From Arcicella rigui (GTDB taxonomy: Bacteria; Bacteroidota; Bacteroidia; Cytophagales; Spirosomataceae), in contig NZ_JAYFUM010000024.1 in NCBI RefSeq assembly GCF_034929435.1, positions 62,001-126,000 of the forward strand: a DNA stretch of 64,000 bases, in the 5' to 3' direction. A program made the translations under genes and the position numbers. Each line of letters begins with the position of its first letter. Position 1 is the first letter of the stretch. Below, piece by piece: positions 27,244 through 36,798 of the stretch. The notes beneath the pieces were generated by a model that ran no database searches, was not told where the DNA came from, and saw only the letters and a list, made by a program, of their open reading frames with translations.

Positions 27244-28265
27244 ATGCTTACAATAGTAGAACATATTTCGGGTGAAGATTCAGAATACTTAAGAGAAAAA
27301 TTTATAGAATTATACAAAAACCCATATTGTACTTATGAATATTATGAAACGTATTTTAACATAGATGAATTAAAATGTCTATCTATTTTTGAAGACGATA
27401 AGTTAGTACATTTATTAATCATAAAAATAGATTACAAGGACAATGTCATATATGTTTTAAATAGAATGATTGATTTAAATACTAAGTATATCAACTTTGT
27501 ATCAGACTATCTATTGATGAAGGAATCTATCATAAAAAAAATTCAGTTTGATCATTTACTAAACCCATCATTAGGAAAATCGAATTATCCAAAATATAAT
27601 AAATTATTGGATGAAGATTATATTATTCAATTACCAAATTCGTGTGCTGAATATCTATTGCTATTAAGCTATCACATGAGAAAGCAAACAAAGAGTTATA
27701 TATCAAAAATCAATCGAAATATTGGTCAGTTTTCGTTTAATACTTATGAGAAAAGTGATATTTCGGATGCGATGTTTTATCAGCTTGTAGATATGAAGAC
27801 ACTTAGAATGCAAAAAAAAAAAAGATTTCAGCTGTAGATGATAAAGAAGCGAGAAATATATTAATTCTTGTAAAAAGGTTCGGCTTTCTAACCACAATAG
27901 AAGTAAACGGAGAAGTATTAGCCGGTATGGCAACATATTATATAGAAAATAGATTCTTTGCACATTTAATATCGAATAATCCTGATTACGATAAATACAA
28001 CGTCGCCCATACATGTATGTATTTAACAATTCAAAAGTGTATAGAACTGAAAGGTAAAGAATTTCACATGCTTTGGGGTACTGGTTTTTATAAAGGTCGC
28101 TTTCTGGCTGTTGCCAATCAACTTCATTCTACTACAATCATGAGAAGTTCTGTTGCTAAATATATTTATGTTTTTAAATATGATATTTTACCAAGGTACA
28201 GATACACTACTCTTAAACGAAACATTAAACGTTACTTAAAGAATTTATTATTGAAAGTGTCTTGA
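27244..28265 (+). pseudogene. GNAT-like (FemAB-related) acyltransferase gene interrupted at a poly-A tract
   Basis: The frame from 27244 encodes 197 residues and stops just after a run of twelve A residues (27812-27823). The continuation is in another frame: residues from ISAVDDKEARNILILV to the stop at 28265 match, segment by segment, the C-terminal half of the intact neighbour at 28389-29408. Adding one A (13) or removing two (10) would give a single product of about 340 residues, the same length as the neighbour. The break is therefore either a sequencing error, a true mutation or an on/off slippage switch. The product family is described under the neighbour. Confidence 0.75.
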
Positions 28266-28388
28266 TGTAAAACTGTAAGATTTTAATATGATGGTTAAAC
28301 TTTACAATAACGAAATTCGCAATTAAAATCTTAATAGAGTTGGCAAGAGTACGAATCCAGACTTAGATTATTTGAAACCATTAAATTA

Positions 28389-29408
28389 ATGAATGTTAAT
28401 ATAAAAAATTACTTTCATGATATTTCAGAAGAGCATAAAATTCAAATACGACAGATTTATAATAACCCATTCTCTACATTTGAATACTTTGAAACGTTTT
28501 TTGATGGCAAACAATTTAATTTAATAACGATTCATGATGAAGGAAAGTTAGTCCATTTAATTGTATTTTATATTAACGAGCATGATAAGGAAGCATATAT
28601 ACTAAACAGGTTGTTTTATTTGGATACAAAGTATCTTCATTTACTCGCTAATTTAATATTTTCAGATTTTCAGAATGTCAAGAAAATTTCTCTTAAACAT
28701 TTACTTAATCCTTTTAATAGAAATGAGAATATTAATTTAGTATGTAACCCTTACGATGAAAATTACATTATTCCCTTACCCATTTCTGTCTCAGACTATT
28801 TGCTGAAACTTAGCCCTAATATGAGGCAACAATCTAAAAGAAGGGTAAATAATCTGAAAAAAGCTTTTTTAAATTATGATTTCAGAGTTTATGAAAAAGA
28901 AGAAATTCCTGACAAAGTAATTAAGCAAATTATTAAAATGAACCATTCTCGAATGTCAAATAAGAATATCATTTCAGGAATAAATGAAGACTATGAGAAG
29001 AATATATTAAATTTTGTCTCCAATTACGGATTTGTAACTGTTTTAGAAATAAATAATCTTATTGTAGCAGGCTTAATCACCTATAAGATAGGTGACCATT
29101 ATTTTATGCAGACGATTTCGAGTGACCCCGACTTTGACAAGTATAGCGTTGGTCATACTTGCCTTTTTTTAACGATACAAAGATGTATAGAATTAGAAGG
29201 AAAACAATTTCATCTGCTTTGGGGAAACAATTTCTATAAAAAACGTTTTCTTGCTCAGAGAGTACAGTTGTATTCTACTACATTATTTAGAACACCAATT
29301 ATCCAGATTAAACATTATTTGATAAATATCATTCTTCCTAAACTTACCTCTAAATCCTTTATAAAAAGTATGGTTAAAAAGTGCATTAAAACACTTGATT
29401 TAGTATGA
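28389..29408 (+). CDS. GNAT-fold acyltransferase-like protein (FemAB/BioF2-related)
   Basis: The 339-residue protein is probably a double GNAT-fold protein: the C-terminal half carries NNLIVAGLITYKIGDHYFMQTISSD followed by SVGHTCLFLTIQRCIELEGKQFHLLWG, a pattern typical of FemAB-like/Acetyltransf_6 proteins encoded in polysaccharide loci. They move amino-acyl or acyl groups onto sugars or lipids. It is a diverged tandem copy of the broken gene at 27244-28265 (shared SxNMRxQ, DEDYIIxLP, DKYxVxHTC). Its stop overlaps the start of the next gene (ATGA). No signal peptide or membrane helix is seen, so it acts in the cytoplasm. Confidence 0.6.
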   Translation: MNVNIKNYFHDISEEHKIQIRQIYNNPFSTFEYFETFFDGKQFNLITIHDEGKLVHLIVFYINEHDKEAYILNRLFYLDTKYLHLLANLIFSDFQNVKKISLKHLLNPFNRNENINLVCNPYDENYIIPLPISVSDYLLKLSPNMRQQSKRRVNNLKKAFLNYDFRVYEKEEIPDKVIKQIIKMNHSRMSNKNIISGINEDYEKNILNFVSNYGFVTVLEINNLIVAGLITYKIGDHYFMQTISSDPDFDKYSVGHTCLFLTIQRCIELEGKQFHLLWGNNFYKKRFLAQRVQLYSTTLFRTPIIQIKHYLINIILPKLTSKSFIKSMVKKCIKTLDLV

Positions 29409-30460
29409 AATTAGACTTTTCATTGTCAATAACGTTGATAATAGGACTAATTTTTTTGCTACTATTTATCAGTTCATATCTGTACTTTTTTTATCCCAAA
29501 CAGAAAATGCCGAAAGGTATAACTGTTGATATTCAGACACCTAATTCCGAAAAGTATAGGAATGATTGCTTACATCCTTGTATTAGATATATTGCTTCAG
29601 GCTTTTTAGGGCATAAATGGTGGATGGTACAGTCTCCTTATTATGGGCGTAGCAGTGCGTTAGAAAACCCAATATTGTACTATTCAGAAGATGAGGTTGA
29701 ACCAATAAATTGGACACCAATCGCCATAGTAAGAGAAACCCCTTCAAAAGGATATAATTCTGATCCTAATATATATTTTGAAGATGGTAAACTGTGGGTT
29801 TTTTGGCGTGAATGCTTCACACCGCTTTGTGATAAAATAGGTGCATTGATGGCTACCGTTGGAGTTTATACTTTGGATGGAAAATCTTTTAGTGAGCCAC
29901 AGGTTTTTCTCTCACATAAAGAACCAAACCATGATACAGAACAAAGCCCCATTTTAATTAAAAGAGAGAATAAATATCTTTTCTATGCTGTACACTATCA
30001 ATATAAGCCTGTAAGAAAAAATATAGGTATTGCCACTTGGGAAGGTACATCTTTAGAAACACCAAATTTCAAACAAATAAGGACAACCAGTGTACCATTA
30101 ACTTTTACCGTCGATAAATTTAAACAAAAAAAGTTTTTGGGAAAGCTTTTATTTATTCCAAAACCACTCAAGCATGATATTTGGCATTTTGACTTAATTG
30201 AGCATAAAAATAAGTTGTATATGCTATCTGTGGCGGAATGGGGCGATAATATTATGTTCAGCATATCAGATGATTATATAAACTTCAAGACACATCGTAT
30301 TCCATTATTGAATGTTCATGTTTCTCAGCAATTCTGCTTTTATAAACCTACCGGGTTTATAAAAAATGATATGCTTTACGTATTCTATACTGCCAGAGGG
30401 CAAGTAGATAAACAAAAAAATGAACTGTATTTTTCAAAAAAAAGCTTTGACTTTAAATGA
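29405..30460 (+). CDS. Membrane-anchored five-bladed beta-propeller, glycosidase-like (GH43/GH-like)
   Basis: An N-terminal membrane helix (about residues 7-29) is followed by a 320-residue domain made of WxxS/T strands: WWMVQSPYYGRSS, SDPNIYFEDGKLWVFWREC, HDTEQSPILIKRENKYLFY, DIWHFDLIEHKNKLYMLSV and a FYTARGQ end. Repeated 'D-P-x-I-x-x-x-D/E-G-K' blades are characteristic of beta-propeller glycoside hydrolases such as GH43, but I cannot confirm the catalytic acid triad. A periplasm-facing, membrane-tethered hydrolase inside a synthesis operon could trim or edit the nascent chain. It overlaps both neighbouring genes by four bases. Confidence 0.55.
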   Translation: MKLDFSLSITLIIGLIFLLLFISSYLYFFYPKQKMPKGITVDIQTPNSEKYRNDCLHPCIRYIASGFLGHKWWMVQSPYYGRSSALENPILYYSEDEVEPINWTPIAIVRETPSKGYNSDPNIYFEDGKLWVFWRECFTPLCDKIGALMATVGVYTLDGKSFSEPQVFLSHKEPNHDTEQSPILIKRENKYLFYAVHYQYKPVRKNIGIATWEGTSLETPNFKQIRTTSVPLTFTVDKFKQKKFLGKLLFIPKPLKHDIWHFDLIEHKNKLYMLSVAEWGDNIMFSISDDYINFKTHRIPLLNVHVSQQFCFYKPTGFIKNDMLYVFYTARGQVDKQKNELYFSKKSFDFK

Positions 30461-31266
30461 AACTATCCATTATTACTATAAATTTCAACAATGCCACAGG
30501 ACTATACAAAACCATTGAAAGCGTTATTAAACAAACCTCCAATGACATTGAGTATATACTAATTGATGGGGGCTCAACGGATGGAAGTGTAGAAGTTATC
30601 AAAGCATTTGAAGATAAAATTAGTTATTGGATAAGTGAACCTGATAACGGTATTTATCAGGCTATGAACAAGGGAATAAAAGCTGCCAAAGGAGATTATT
30701 GTCAGTTTTTGAATTCAGGAGATTGTCTTGTTCAAGAAGATGTTACGGAAAGGATGCTATACAGAATGCCTGAAACAAGTGTGTTGATAGGAAATATGTT
30801 GAAAATATTACCCAGTGGAAAATGTATAATTGATAATGGTATCAGCAATAAACAACCAACATTTTTCACTTTTTATAGAGGTACATTGAACCATTCTTCC
30901 GCTTACATACGTCGGAGTTTATTCGAGAAATATGGATATTACGATGAATCTTTGAAAATTGTATCGGACTGGAAATGGTATTTAATTGCAATCGGCCTGC
31001 ACAATGAAGAAGTAGTATATAAAGACATTAATGTAAGCCTTTTTGATATGAATGGGATTAGTAACTCTTCCAAAGAGTTTTTGAATACAGAAAGGCGTTT
31101 AGTTTTGGAAGCCATAGTTCCATCAAATATACTGGTCGATTATGACAGATATGGAACAGGTATTATTCAAATGAATAGAATCAAGAACTATACAGCTACT
31201 AAGCTTTTATTCGAGTTTGTTGAACGTACCATTTTTTATATAGAAAAAATTAAAAGTCTATTTTAA
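30457..31266 (+). CDS. Glycosyltransferase, family 2 (WcaA-like subgroup)
   Basis: The protein opens MKLSIITINFNNATGLYKTIESV, carries LIDGGSTDGSVEVIKAF, DNGIYQAMNKGIKAAKGDY and the acidic FLNSGDCL motif. It is clearly related to the transferase at 22216-23031 but with a diverged C-terminus, so acceptor specificity likely differs. The ATG overlaps the preceding stop (ATGA). Confidence 0.82.
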   Translation: MKLSIITINFNNATGLYKTIESVIKQTSNDIEYILIDGGSTDGSVEVIKAFEDKISYWISEPDNGIYQAMNKGIKAAKGDYCQFLNSGDCLVQEDVTERMLYRMPETSVLIGNMLKILPSGKCIIDNGISNKQPTFFTFYRGTLNHSSAYIRRSLFEKYGYYDESLKIVSDWKWYLIAIGLHNEEVVYKDINVSLFDMNGISNSSKEFLNTERRLVLEAIVPSNILVDYDRYGTGIIQMNRIKNYTATKLLFEFVERTIFYIEKIKSLF

Positions 31267-31301
31267 TAAATTGTATTTGTGATAAGCACAGATTCATAAA
31301 T

Positions 31302-32057
31302 ATGAGAAAAACTAAATATTTGACAAAAGCATATAAACACTATAAAAAATTTGGAATCGAAGGTTTCTTTTTAACCACAAATGTATTTTTTAGTAAAAAG
31401 CCTTTATTAAAATTTTATCTGAATAAACAAAAATCTCCAATTTATTTGAGAAATAACAGTACAGATTATGCTACATTCTTGCAAGTATTTTATAGCGAGG
31501 AATATAATTTCTCTTTCTCAAAACAACCTAAAGTAATTATTGATTGTGGTGCAAATATTGGGCTTTCTGCCATTTATTTTAAAAACAAATTTCCCAATGC
31601 AATAATAATAGCCATTGAACCTGATAGTGGGAATTATGAGATGTTATTGAAAAATACAGAATCATATCCTGATATTATGTGCATTAAAGCTGGAATTTGG
31701 AACACTTCAACAAACTTAGAAGTGGTTGATTTAAACATGGGCGAATGGGGTTTTGTGGTAAAGGCAGTCGACCATCCAACAGAATCTACGATTAAGGGAA
31801 TTAGCATTAAAGAAATTATTACTTCATTTGATTTAGATAGAATTGATATATTGAAGATTGATATAGAAGGTTCTGAAAAAGAACTGTTTGAGCTGGGGCA
31901 TGATGAATGGTTACCTTTTGTAAATACAATTATTATTGAAACCCATGATAGATTTAAGAAAGGTACTTCAAAGTCTATTTTTAGTGCTTTAGTAAAGTAT
32001 GATTTTAGCCTTACAATCAAAGGCGAAAATCTATTATTTGATTTATTGAAAACTTAA
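31302..32057 (+). CDS. FkbM-family SAM-dependent methyltransferase
   Basis: The 251-residue protein has the SAM-binding motif I IIDCGANIGLSAIYFKNKFP, acidic loop AIEPDSGNYEML and the family signature DRIDILKIDIEGSEKELF, which together define FkbM methyltransferases. These O-methylate sugars or secondary metabolites. It is the first of three consecutive methyltransferase genes. A terminal methyl group could be the export signal recognised by the Wzt C-terminal domain. Confidence 0.83.
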   Translation: MRKTKYLTKAYKHYKKFGIEGFFLTTNVFFSKKPLLKFYLNKQKSPIYLRNNSTDYATFLQVFYSEEYNFSFSKQPKVIIDCGANIGLSAIYFKNKFPNAIIIAIEPDSGNYEMLLKNTESYPDIMCIKAGIWNTSTNLEVVDLNMGEWGFVVKAVDHPTESTIKGISIKEIITSFDLDRIDILKIDIEGSEKELFELGHDEWLPFVNTIIIETHDRFKKGTSKSIFSALVKYDFSLTIKGENLLFDLLKT

Positions 32058-32278
32058 ACTTTAAAATAAGTAAGTTGAAAATGACGAGAAAGAAATTAAG
32101 TTAATTAAATTTTAAGTATTTCATCCGTCCATTATCATTTATTTATTCCAACCATTTAACAAACATTTTTGGTAGTTTGCCAAAAGATAAAAACAATATC
32201 ATACTTCGTATATTTTGAGGTGAATTTCATACTATCAATTTATGGAGTCTTGATGGTTTTATCTATAAAAGCTGATTT

Positions 32279-32992
32279 ATGACAAAATACATACACACAG
32301 AACAAGAAATTAACTACAGTGCCGGTGCCGAACTAATCTCTTCTTACCTTATTGATTTATTTAACCCAAAAAGTGTGATTGATGTTGGCTGTGGCTATGG
32401 AAAGTGGTTAAAATCGTTTTCTGATAAGGGAATTGAAGACATTTTTGGTGCAGATGGAGCTTATATAGATAAAAGTAAATTATTAATACCAACTGGCAAT
32501 TTTTATGATGTAGATTTAGAAAAACCACTAAAGATTGACAGAACTTTTGAACTTTTACTTTGCTTAGAAGTAGCAGAGCATTTAACATCCAAACGTGCTG
32601 ATAGCTTAGTTTTTGATTTAGTTCAATTGAGTAATGTGATAGTTTTTTCGGCAGCAATTCCTTTTCAAGGTGGTCAAGGGCATATAAATGAACATTTACC
32701 TCAGTATTGGGTAGAACTTTTTGAAAAAAATGGATATAGTTGCTACGATATTGTTAGACCCACCTTTTGGAATAATCGTGAAGTTGAATGGTGGTATAGA
32801 CAGAATATCTTAATTTTTATTAATCGGAATTATCCAGTAAACCTCGTTGCAACTAAAGTAATTAAACCATTAATTTCAGAAGAACTTTATGAATGTTATT
32901 TAAGAAGAATTAATCAATTGGAAAGAAAGATTATAAATTTTAAAACAATCAAGAGATATATAAAAAACACATTAATATTTAATGTAAAATAA
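32279..32992 (+). CDS. Class I SAM-dependent methyltransferase
   Basis: Motif I is SVIDVGCGYGKWLKSFSDKG, followed by FGADGAYIDKSKLLIP and LLCLEVAEHLTSKRAD, a typical Methyltransf_11/23 core. A cysteine-poor, lysine-rich tail follows. It lies 221 bases after the FkbM gene in a gap with no other feature, and 7 bases before the next methyltransferase. The methyl acceptor is unknown; a sugar hydroxyl or carboxyl is expected from context. Confidence 0.78.
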   Translation: MTKYIHTEQEINYSAGAELISSYLIDLFNPKSVIDVGCGYGKWLKSFSDKGIEDIFGADGAYIDKSKLLIPTGNFYDVDLEKPLKIDRTFELLLCLEVAEHLTSKRADSLVFDLVQLSNVIVFSAAIPFQGGQGHINEHLPQYWVELFEKNGYSCYDIVRPTFWNNREVEWWYRQNILIFINRNYPVNLVATKVIKPLISEELYECYLRRINQLERKIINFKTIKRYIKNTLIFNVK

Positions 32993-32999
32993 GAACATT

Positions 33000-33680
33000 A
33001 TGAAATCAGTCTTTTCAAGAGTATTGAATCTAATTGGATATAAAATTATTAAGACCAGTTTCAAACCTAAATATCGGCGTACCTACAAGAAGTTTAAGCA
33101 ATTTACTATGATGCCCGAAGACCTTTATTGTGAAAATCTTGCCATTTGTGAAAGGTATAAAGCTGTTAGTGGTAACATAGTTGAGTGTGGTGTTTGGAGA
33201 GGCGGTATGATTGCTGGTATTGCAGAAACCATTGGACAAATTAATAAAAAATACTATTTATTAGACAGTTTTGAAGGATTGCCTAATGTTCAGGAAATAG
33301 ATGGTGAAAAAGCTATTAATTGGCAAAAAGAAAATATTCAAGATAATTGTAAAGCAGAGTTGAAGGAGGCAGAAAAAGCAATGTCTTTAGCTGAAATACA
33401 AAATTTTAAAATAATAAAAGGATGGTTTCATAACACTCTCCCAACTTTTTCTATTGAAAAAATAGTTATCCTTCGATTGGACGGAGACTGGTATGAAAGT
33501 ATTCACGATTGCCTGTACTACCTTTTCCCAAAGTTGGAAATCGGAGGCTTATTAATCGTTGATGACTATCACATCTGGGATGGGACATCAAAGGCTATAC
33601 ATGATTATTTAAGCTCTATTAAGTCTTCATCAAAAATTAATATTTCAAAGGGAGGAGTAATGTACATAATTAAAATTTAA
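33000..33680 (+). CDS. TylF/MycF-family macrocin-type O-methyltransferase
   Basis: The 226-residue protein shows SGNIVECGVWRGGMIAGIAE, YYLLDSFEGLP, and VILRLDGDWYESIHDCLYYLFPKLEIGG with IVDDYHIWDGTSKAI, the metal-binding DxD/His set of TylF/MycF sugar O-methyltransferases. In antibiotics these methylate deoxysugar hydroxyls with Mg2+. A similar reaction on the polysaccharide is likely. Confidence 0.85.
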   Translation: MKSVFSRVLNLIGYKIIKTSFKPKYRRTYKKFKQFTMMPEDLYCENLAICERYKAVSGNIVECGVWRGGMIAGIAETIGQINKKYYLLDSFEGLPNVQEIDGEKAINWQKENIQDNCKAELKEAEKAMSLAEIQNFKIIKGWFHNTLPTFSIEKIVILRLDGDWYESIHDCLYYLFPKLEIGGLLIVDDYHIWDGTSKAIHDYLSSIKSSSKINISKGGVMYIIKI

Positions 33681-33745
33681 TACCTCTACAACTTTTAATA
33701 TGTTGATTATCAAATTTTTATAAATTTATTTGAAATGGATTTTCA

Positions 33746-34777
33746 ATGGACTATAAAGTAACAATCATTATACCAATATATAATGTAGAGTTATTTATTG
33801 AGCGGTGTTTACTTTCGGCGTTTAACCAAAGTTTCAACTCAATAGAATATTTACTGATTAATGATAGGGGATCTGATAAAAGTATAGAAATAGCAAAAAA
33901 GATAGTAGAGTCTCATCCCAGAAAATGTGACATCAAATTCATCAATCATCCATATAATATAGGATTGGGAGCCACACGTAATACAGGAATAGATAATGCA
34001 AAAGGCGAGTATGTATATTTTTTAGATAGTGATGACACAATTCCAACCCATGCGATAGAAAAACTTTATGAAGTTGCGTCAAATGAAAAAGTAGATGTTG
34101 TTGTTGGTTCTTATACTTCTGTAGATTTTAATGGAAATAATCAAAAGTGGGAGTGGATATTTTCAAAAAATATTATACGAGGAGAATACTCGGTAGGTAA
34201 TTTTTTTTTACACGGCGGTTATTACGTTATGATTTGGAATAAGTTGTACAATACAGAATTTTTAAGAAAAAATAAAATATATTGTATTCCAGAATCTTTA
34301 AACGAAGACGTTTTTTTTTCTATTCAAGTAGCACTAACAGCCCAATCTTTAGGTACTATAAAGGATATTACATATCTCTATACTTTCAGGAAAGGCTCAA
34401 TTATGTACACCTTTATTGAAAAAAATATTCTTGATTATATTAAAACAATTGTAGAGCTGATTCGCTATTCTAAGGAGTATAGAAATACAATAATATATAA
34501 TAGATTTATTTATTACATCTATGGACTCCGATTTACTTTATTAAAAAAAATTAATTCTTCAATGAATATTTCGGTAAGCAAGAAAAAAGACTTATCCAAA
34601 CAAGCTGTAAATATTCAATTTTTATCCTTTGTAGAAATTTGGGCATTGAAAAATGTATTAACCATTCATAAAGCTAAGTTTTCTATGAGTTTTATGCCAT
34701 ATAGATTTCAACTTTTTTTTCTGGATAGTATTGAGTATGGTGTAAAATCATTGAAGAATATTTTGAAAACTAACTGA
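33746..34777 (+). CDS. Glycosyltransferase, family 2
   Basis: The N-terminus YKVTIIIPIYNVELFIERCL, the RGSDKSIEIAKKI nucleotide region, GLGATRNTGIDNAKGEYVYFLDSDDT with the DSDD metal site, and NEDVFFSI downstream identify a family 2 inverting transferase of about 343 residues. The C-terminal 100 residues are basic and may bind the membrane. It is monocistronic in appearance (gaps of 65 and 27 bases around it). Confidence 0.85.
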   Translation: MDYKVTIIIPIYNVELFIERCLLSAFNQSFNSIEYLLINDRGSDKSIEIAKKIVESHPRKCDIKFINHPYNIGLGATRNTGIDNAKGEYVYFLDSDDTIPTHAIEKLYEVASNEKVDVVVGSYTSVDFNGNNQKWEWIFSKNIIRGEYSVGNFFLHGGYYVMIWNKLYNTEFLRKNKIYCIPESLNEDVFFSIQVALTAQSLGTIKDITYLYTFRKGSIMYTFIEKNILDYIKTIVELIRYSKEYRNTIIYNRFIYYIYGLRFTLLKKINSSMNISVSKKKDLSKQAVNIQFLSFVEIWALKNVLTIHKAKFSMSFMPYRFQLFFLDSIEYGVKSLKNILKTN

Positions 34778-34804
34778 TCATTTTAAACTGTTCGCTAATA
34801 GCAA

Positions 34805-35794
34805 ATGACATCAAATCATAGTATTACTCAAGAGCCCTTAGTGTCGGTGGTGATATGTTCCTTTAACAGGGAAAATACTATTTTTCAAACAATAGACTCT
34901 ATATTAAGCCAACAATGTGACTTTTTTTTTGAAATAATTATAGGGGATGATTGCAGCACGGATGGGGCAAGGGAACTCTGCTTGAATTATAAACAACGAT
35001 TTCCTGAAATATTTAAACTGGTCTTTCAAACAGAAAATTACGGGTTAGGTAAAAACTGGGCATTAGCTGTTAAAGAAGCGAGAGGCAGATACTTAGCCTT
35101 TTGTGATGACGATGATTATTGGCATAATCCCAACAAATTGCAAATGCAATTTGATTTTTTAGAGAAGAATAAGGACTATGGAATGGTGCATACTGAGATA
35201 GATTTATTAGTGGAACCTCAAAAAAAAATCGTTAAAAACAATAATTTAAATAAATATATCCCACAAGGATATTTATTCTACGAAATTTTCAAAGGTAAAG
35301 TACCCATTTGTTTTTCTTCCAGCTTCATAAGAAAAGATGCTATTGATAAGTATCTACCATTAGATTTATACATTCAGCATTGTTTCAATATTCAAGATTG
35401 GCCGACGTGGATGTTTATTGCAAAGCACGTAAAAATTGGCTATCTAAATATATCAACCACAACATATAGAACTGGACATTCATCAATATCAAACACTAAT
35501 TCTAAAAAGAAAATTGAGGAAAAATTAGAAAAAGATCAATTCATGTACCAATTAATTTGTAGCTATTTTCCTAATGATTTAACATATAACGAAAGGGAAT
35601 ATATATTATACAAATTAGGGATATTACTGAATTTTGCATATAAACAAAATCAATATCGTTCTGCAAAAAAATATGCTTGTCGATTGAAAAATCTTGGATG
35701 TAATAACCTCAAAGTTAAAGCTACTACTAATATTTTCCTTTTTAAGTTAGTCAGATTCTTAAAAAAGAATAGAGCAATTTTACAGTACATGTAA
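34805..35794 (+). CDS. Glycosyltransferase, family 2
   Basis: Typical blocks are LVSVVICSFNRENTIFQTI, IIGDDCSTDGARE, GLGKNWALAVKEARGRYLAFCDDDDYW with the acidic metal site, and DWPTWMFIAKHVKIGYL. The coding sequence contains a T9 run at 34922-34930, but the frame is intact. Sugar donor unknown. Confidence 0.84.
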   Translation: MTSNHSITQEPLVSVVICSFNRENTIFQTIDSILSQQCDFFFEIIIGDDCSTDGARELCLNYKQRFPEIFKLVFQTENYGLGKNWALAVKEARGRYLAFCDDDDYWHNPNKLQMQFDFLEKNKDYGMVHTEIDLLVEPQKKIVKNNNLNKYIPQGYLFYEIFKGKVPICFSSSFIRKDAIDKYLPLDLYIQHCFNIQDWPTWMFIAKHVKIGYLNISTTTYRTGHSSISNTNSKKKIEEKLEKDQFMYQLICSYFPNDLTYNEREYILYKLGILLNFAYKQNQYRSAKKYACRLKNLGCNNLKVKATTNIFLFKLVRFLKKNRAILQYM

Positions 35795-35841
35795 TATGAT
35801 TAATTGAGTATTTTTCTAAATACTGGATTCAACGATAATAA

Positions 35842-36798
35842 ATGTTTTCTATAATAATTCCATTATACAATAAAGCTGATTATTTAGTAAAGACTATAAA
35901 TTCCGTTTTAGATCAAACCTTTCGAGATTTTGAATTGATTATAATCAATGATGGTTCAACCGATAGTAGTCTATCAGTTGTGGAACAGTTTTCGGATAAA
36001 CGAATTAAAGTATATAATCAACACAACTCAGGAGTTTCAGTTGCAAGAAACAACGGTGTAAAGTATGCTAAATTTGAATACATTGCTTTTTTGGATGCTG
36101 ATGATTGGTGGGATTCTCTTTTTTTAGAGGAAATGTACAAATTAATCATGGGTTATCAGGAAGCTGGTTTATACGGATGCAGCTATAACCGAGTTAAAAA
36201 TACAATATTGTATCCTGCCAATATTGGTACAGATAAAAATTTTGTTGAAGGATATATTGACTATTTTCAAGTATATGCCCGCACTTTTTGGTCTCCTATT
36301 AACTGTTCTTTTGTTGTAGTAAAAAAAACAATATTTGAAGAAGTAGGCGGTTTTTTAGATGATTTAAAATTTGGTGAAGACTTTCATTTATGGGCAAAAA
36401 TAGCCTTAAAATACAAAGTAGCTTATTTGAATAAAGAAATGGCTTTTTCAAATCAAGATGTAAATCATAATCATCGGGCATTAGGCAATAATAAGTATTA
36501 TCATACAAGTACTCATTTTATATTCAATTTATCATTTTTAGAGAATGAAGTTGCAAATAACAAGCCATTAAAAAAGCTATTAGATGGACTTAGAGTAAGA
36601 TCATTAATACGTTATCACTTGAATGGTAAATATAAAAATGAAGTGGCGATTGAAATTGGGAAAGTAAACTTTACCGAACAATCAAACTATTACAATTTTA
36701 TTTATAAGTATCCCAAATCTGTGGTGAATCTATTTTTTTTTCTAAAAAAAATAGGCTCATTTACGAAGCAAAGATTAATTAGAATAGTTTTGAAATGA
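35842..36798 (+). CDS. Glycosyltransferase, family 2
   Basis: The protein begins MFSIIIPLYNKADYLVKTINSVLDQT and has INDGSTDSSLSVVEQF, GVSVARNNGVKYAKFEYIAFLDADDWW and FGEDFHLWAKIA. The ED...W element and DADD metal site are intact. The stop overlaps the next gene's ATG (ATGA), so translation is coupled. A T9 run near the 3' end does not alter the frame. Confidence 0.85.
   Translation: MFSIIIPLYNKADYLVKTINSVLDQTFRDFELIIINDGSTDSSLSVVEQFSDKRIKVYNQHNSGVSVARNNGVKYAKFEYIAFLDADDWWDSLFLEEMYKLIMGYQEAGLYGCSYNRVKNTILYPANIGTDKNFVEGYIDYFQVYARTFWSPINCSFVVVKKTIFEEVGGFLDDLKFGEDFHLWAKIALKYKVAYLNKEMAFSNQDVNHNHRALGNNKYYHTSTHFIFNLSFLENEVANNKPLKKLLDGLRVRSLIRYHLNGKYKNEVAIEIGKVNFTEQSNYYNFIYKYPKSVVNLFFFLKKIGSFTKQRLIRIVLK

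Noticed and set aside
27927..28265. A separate 112-residue gene
   Set aside because: It is the out-of-frame continuation of the GNAT-like gene, matching the C-terminal half of the tandem copy; an independent gene is unlikely.
31634..32020. 128-residue ORF on the minus strand opposite the FkbM gene
   Set aside because: It lies wholly inside the FkbM methyltransferase gene, which shows strong family motifs; the antisense translation shows no recognisable domain.
34922..34930. T9 run in the family 2 glycosyltransferase as a phase switch
   Set aside because: The frame is intact on both sides and the protein has full length and motifs; unlike the A12 tract, nothing indicates an off state.
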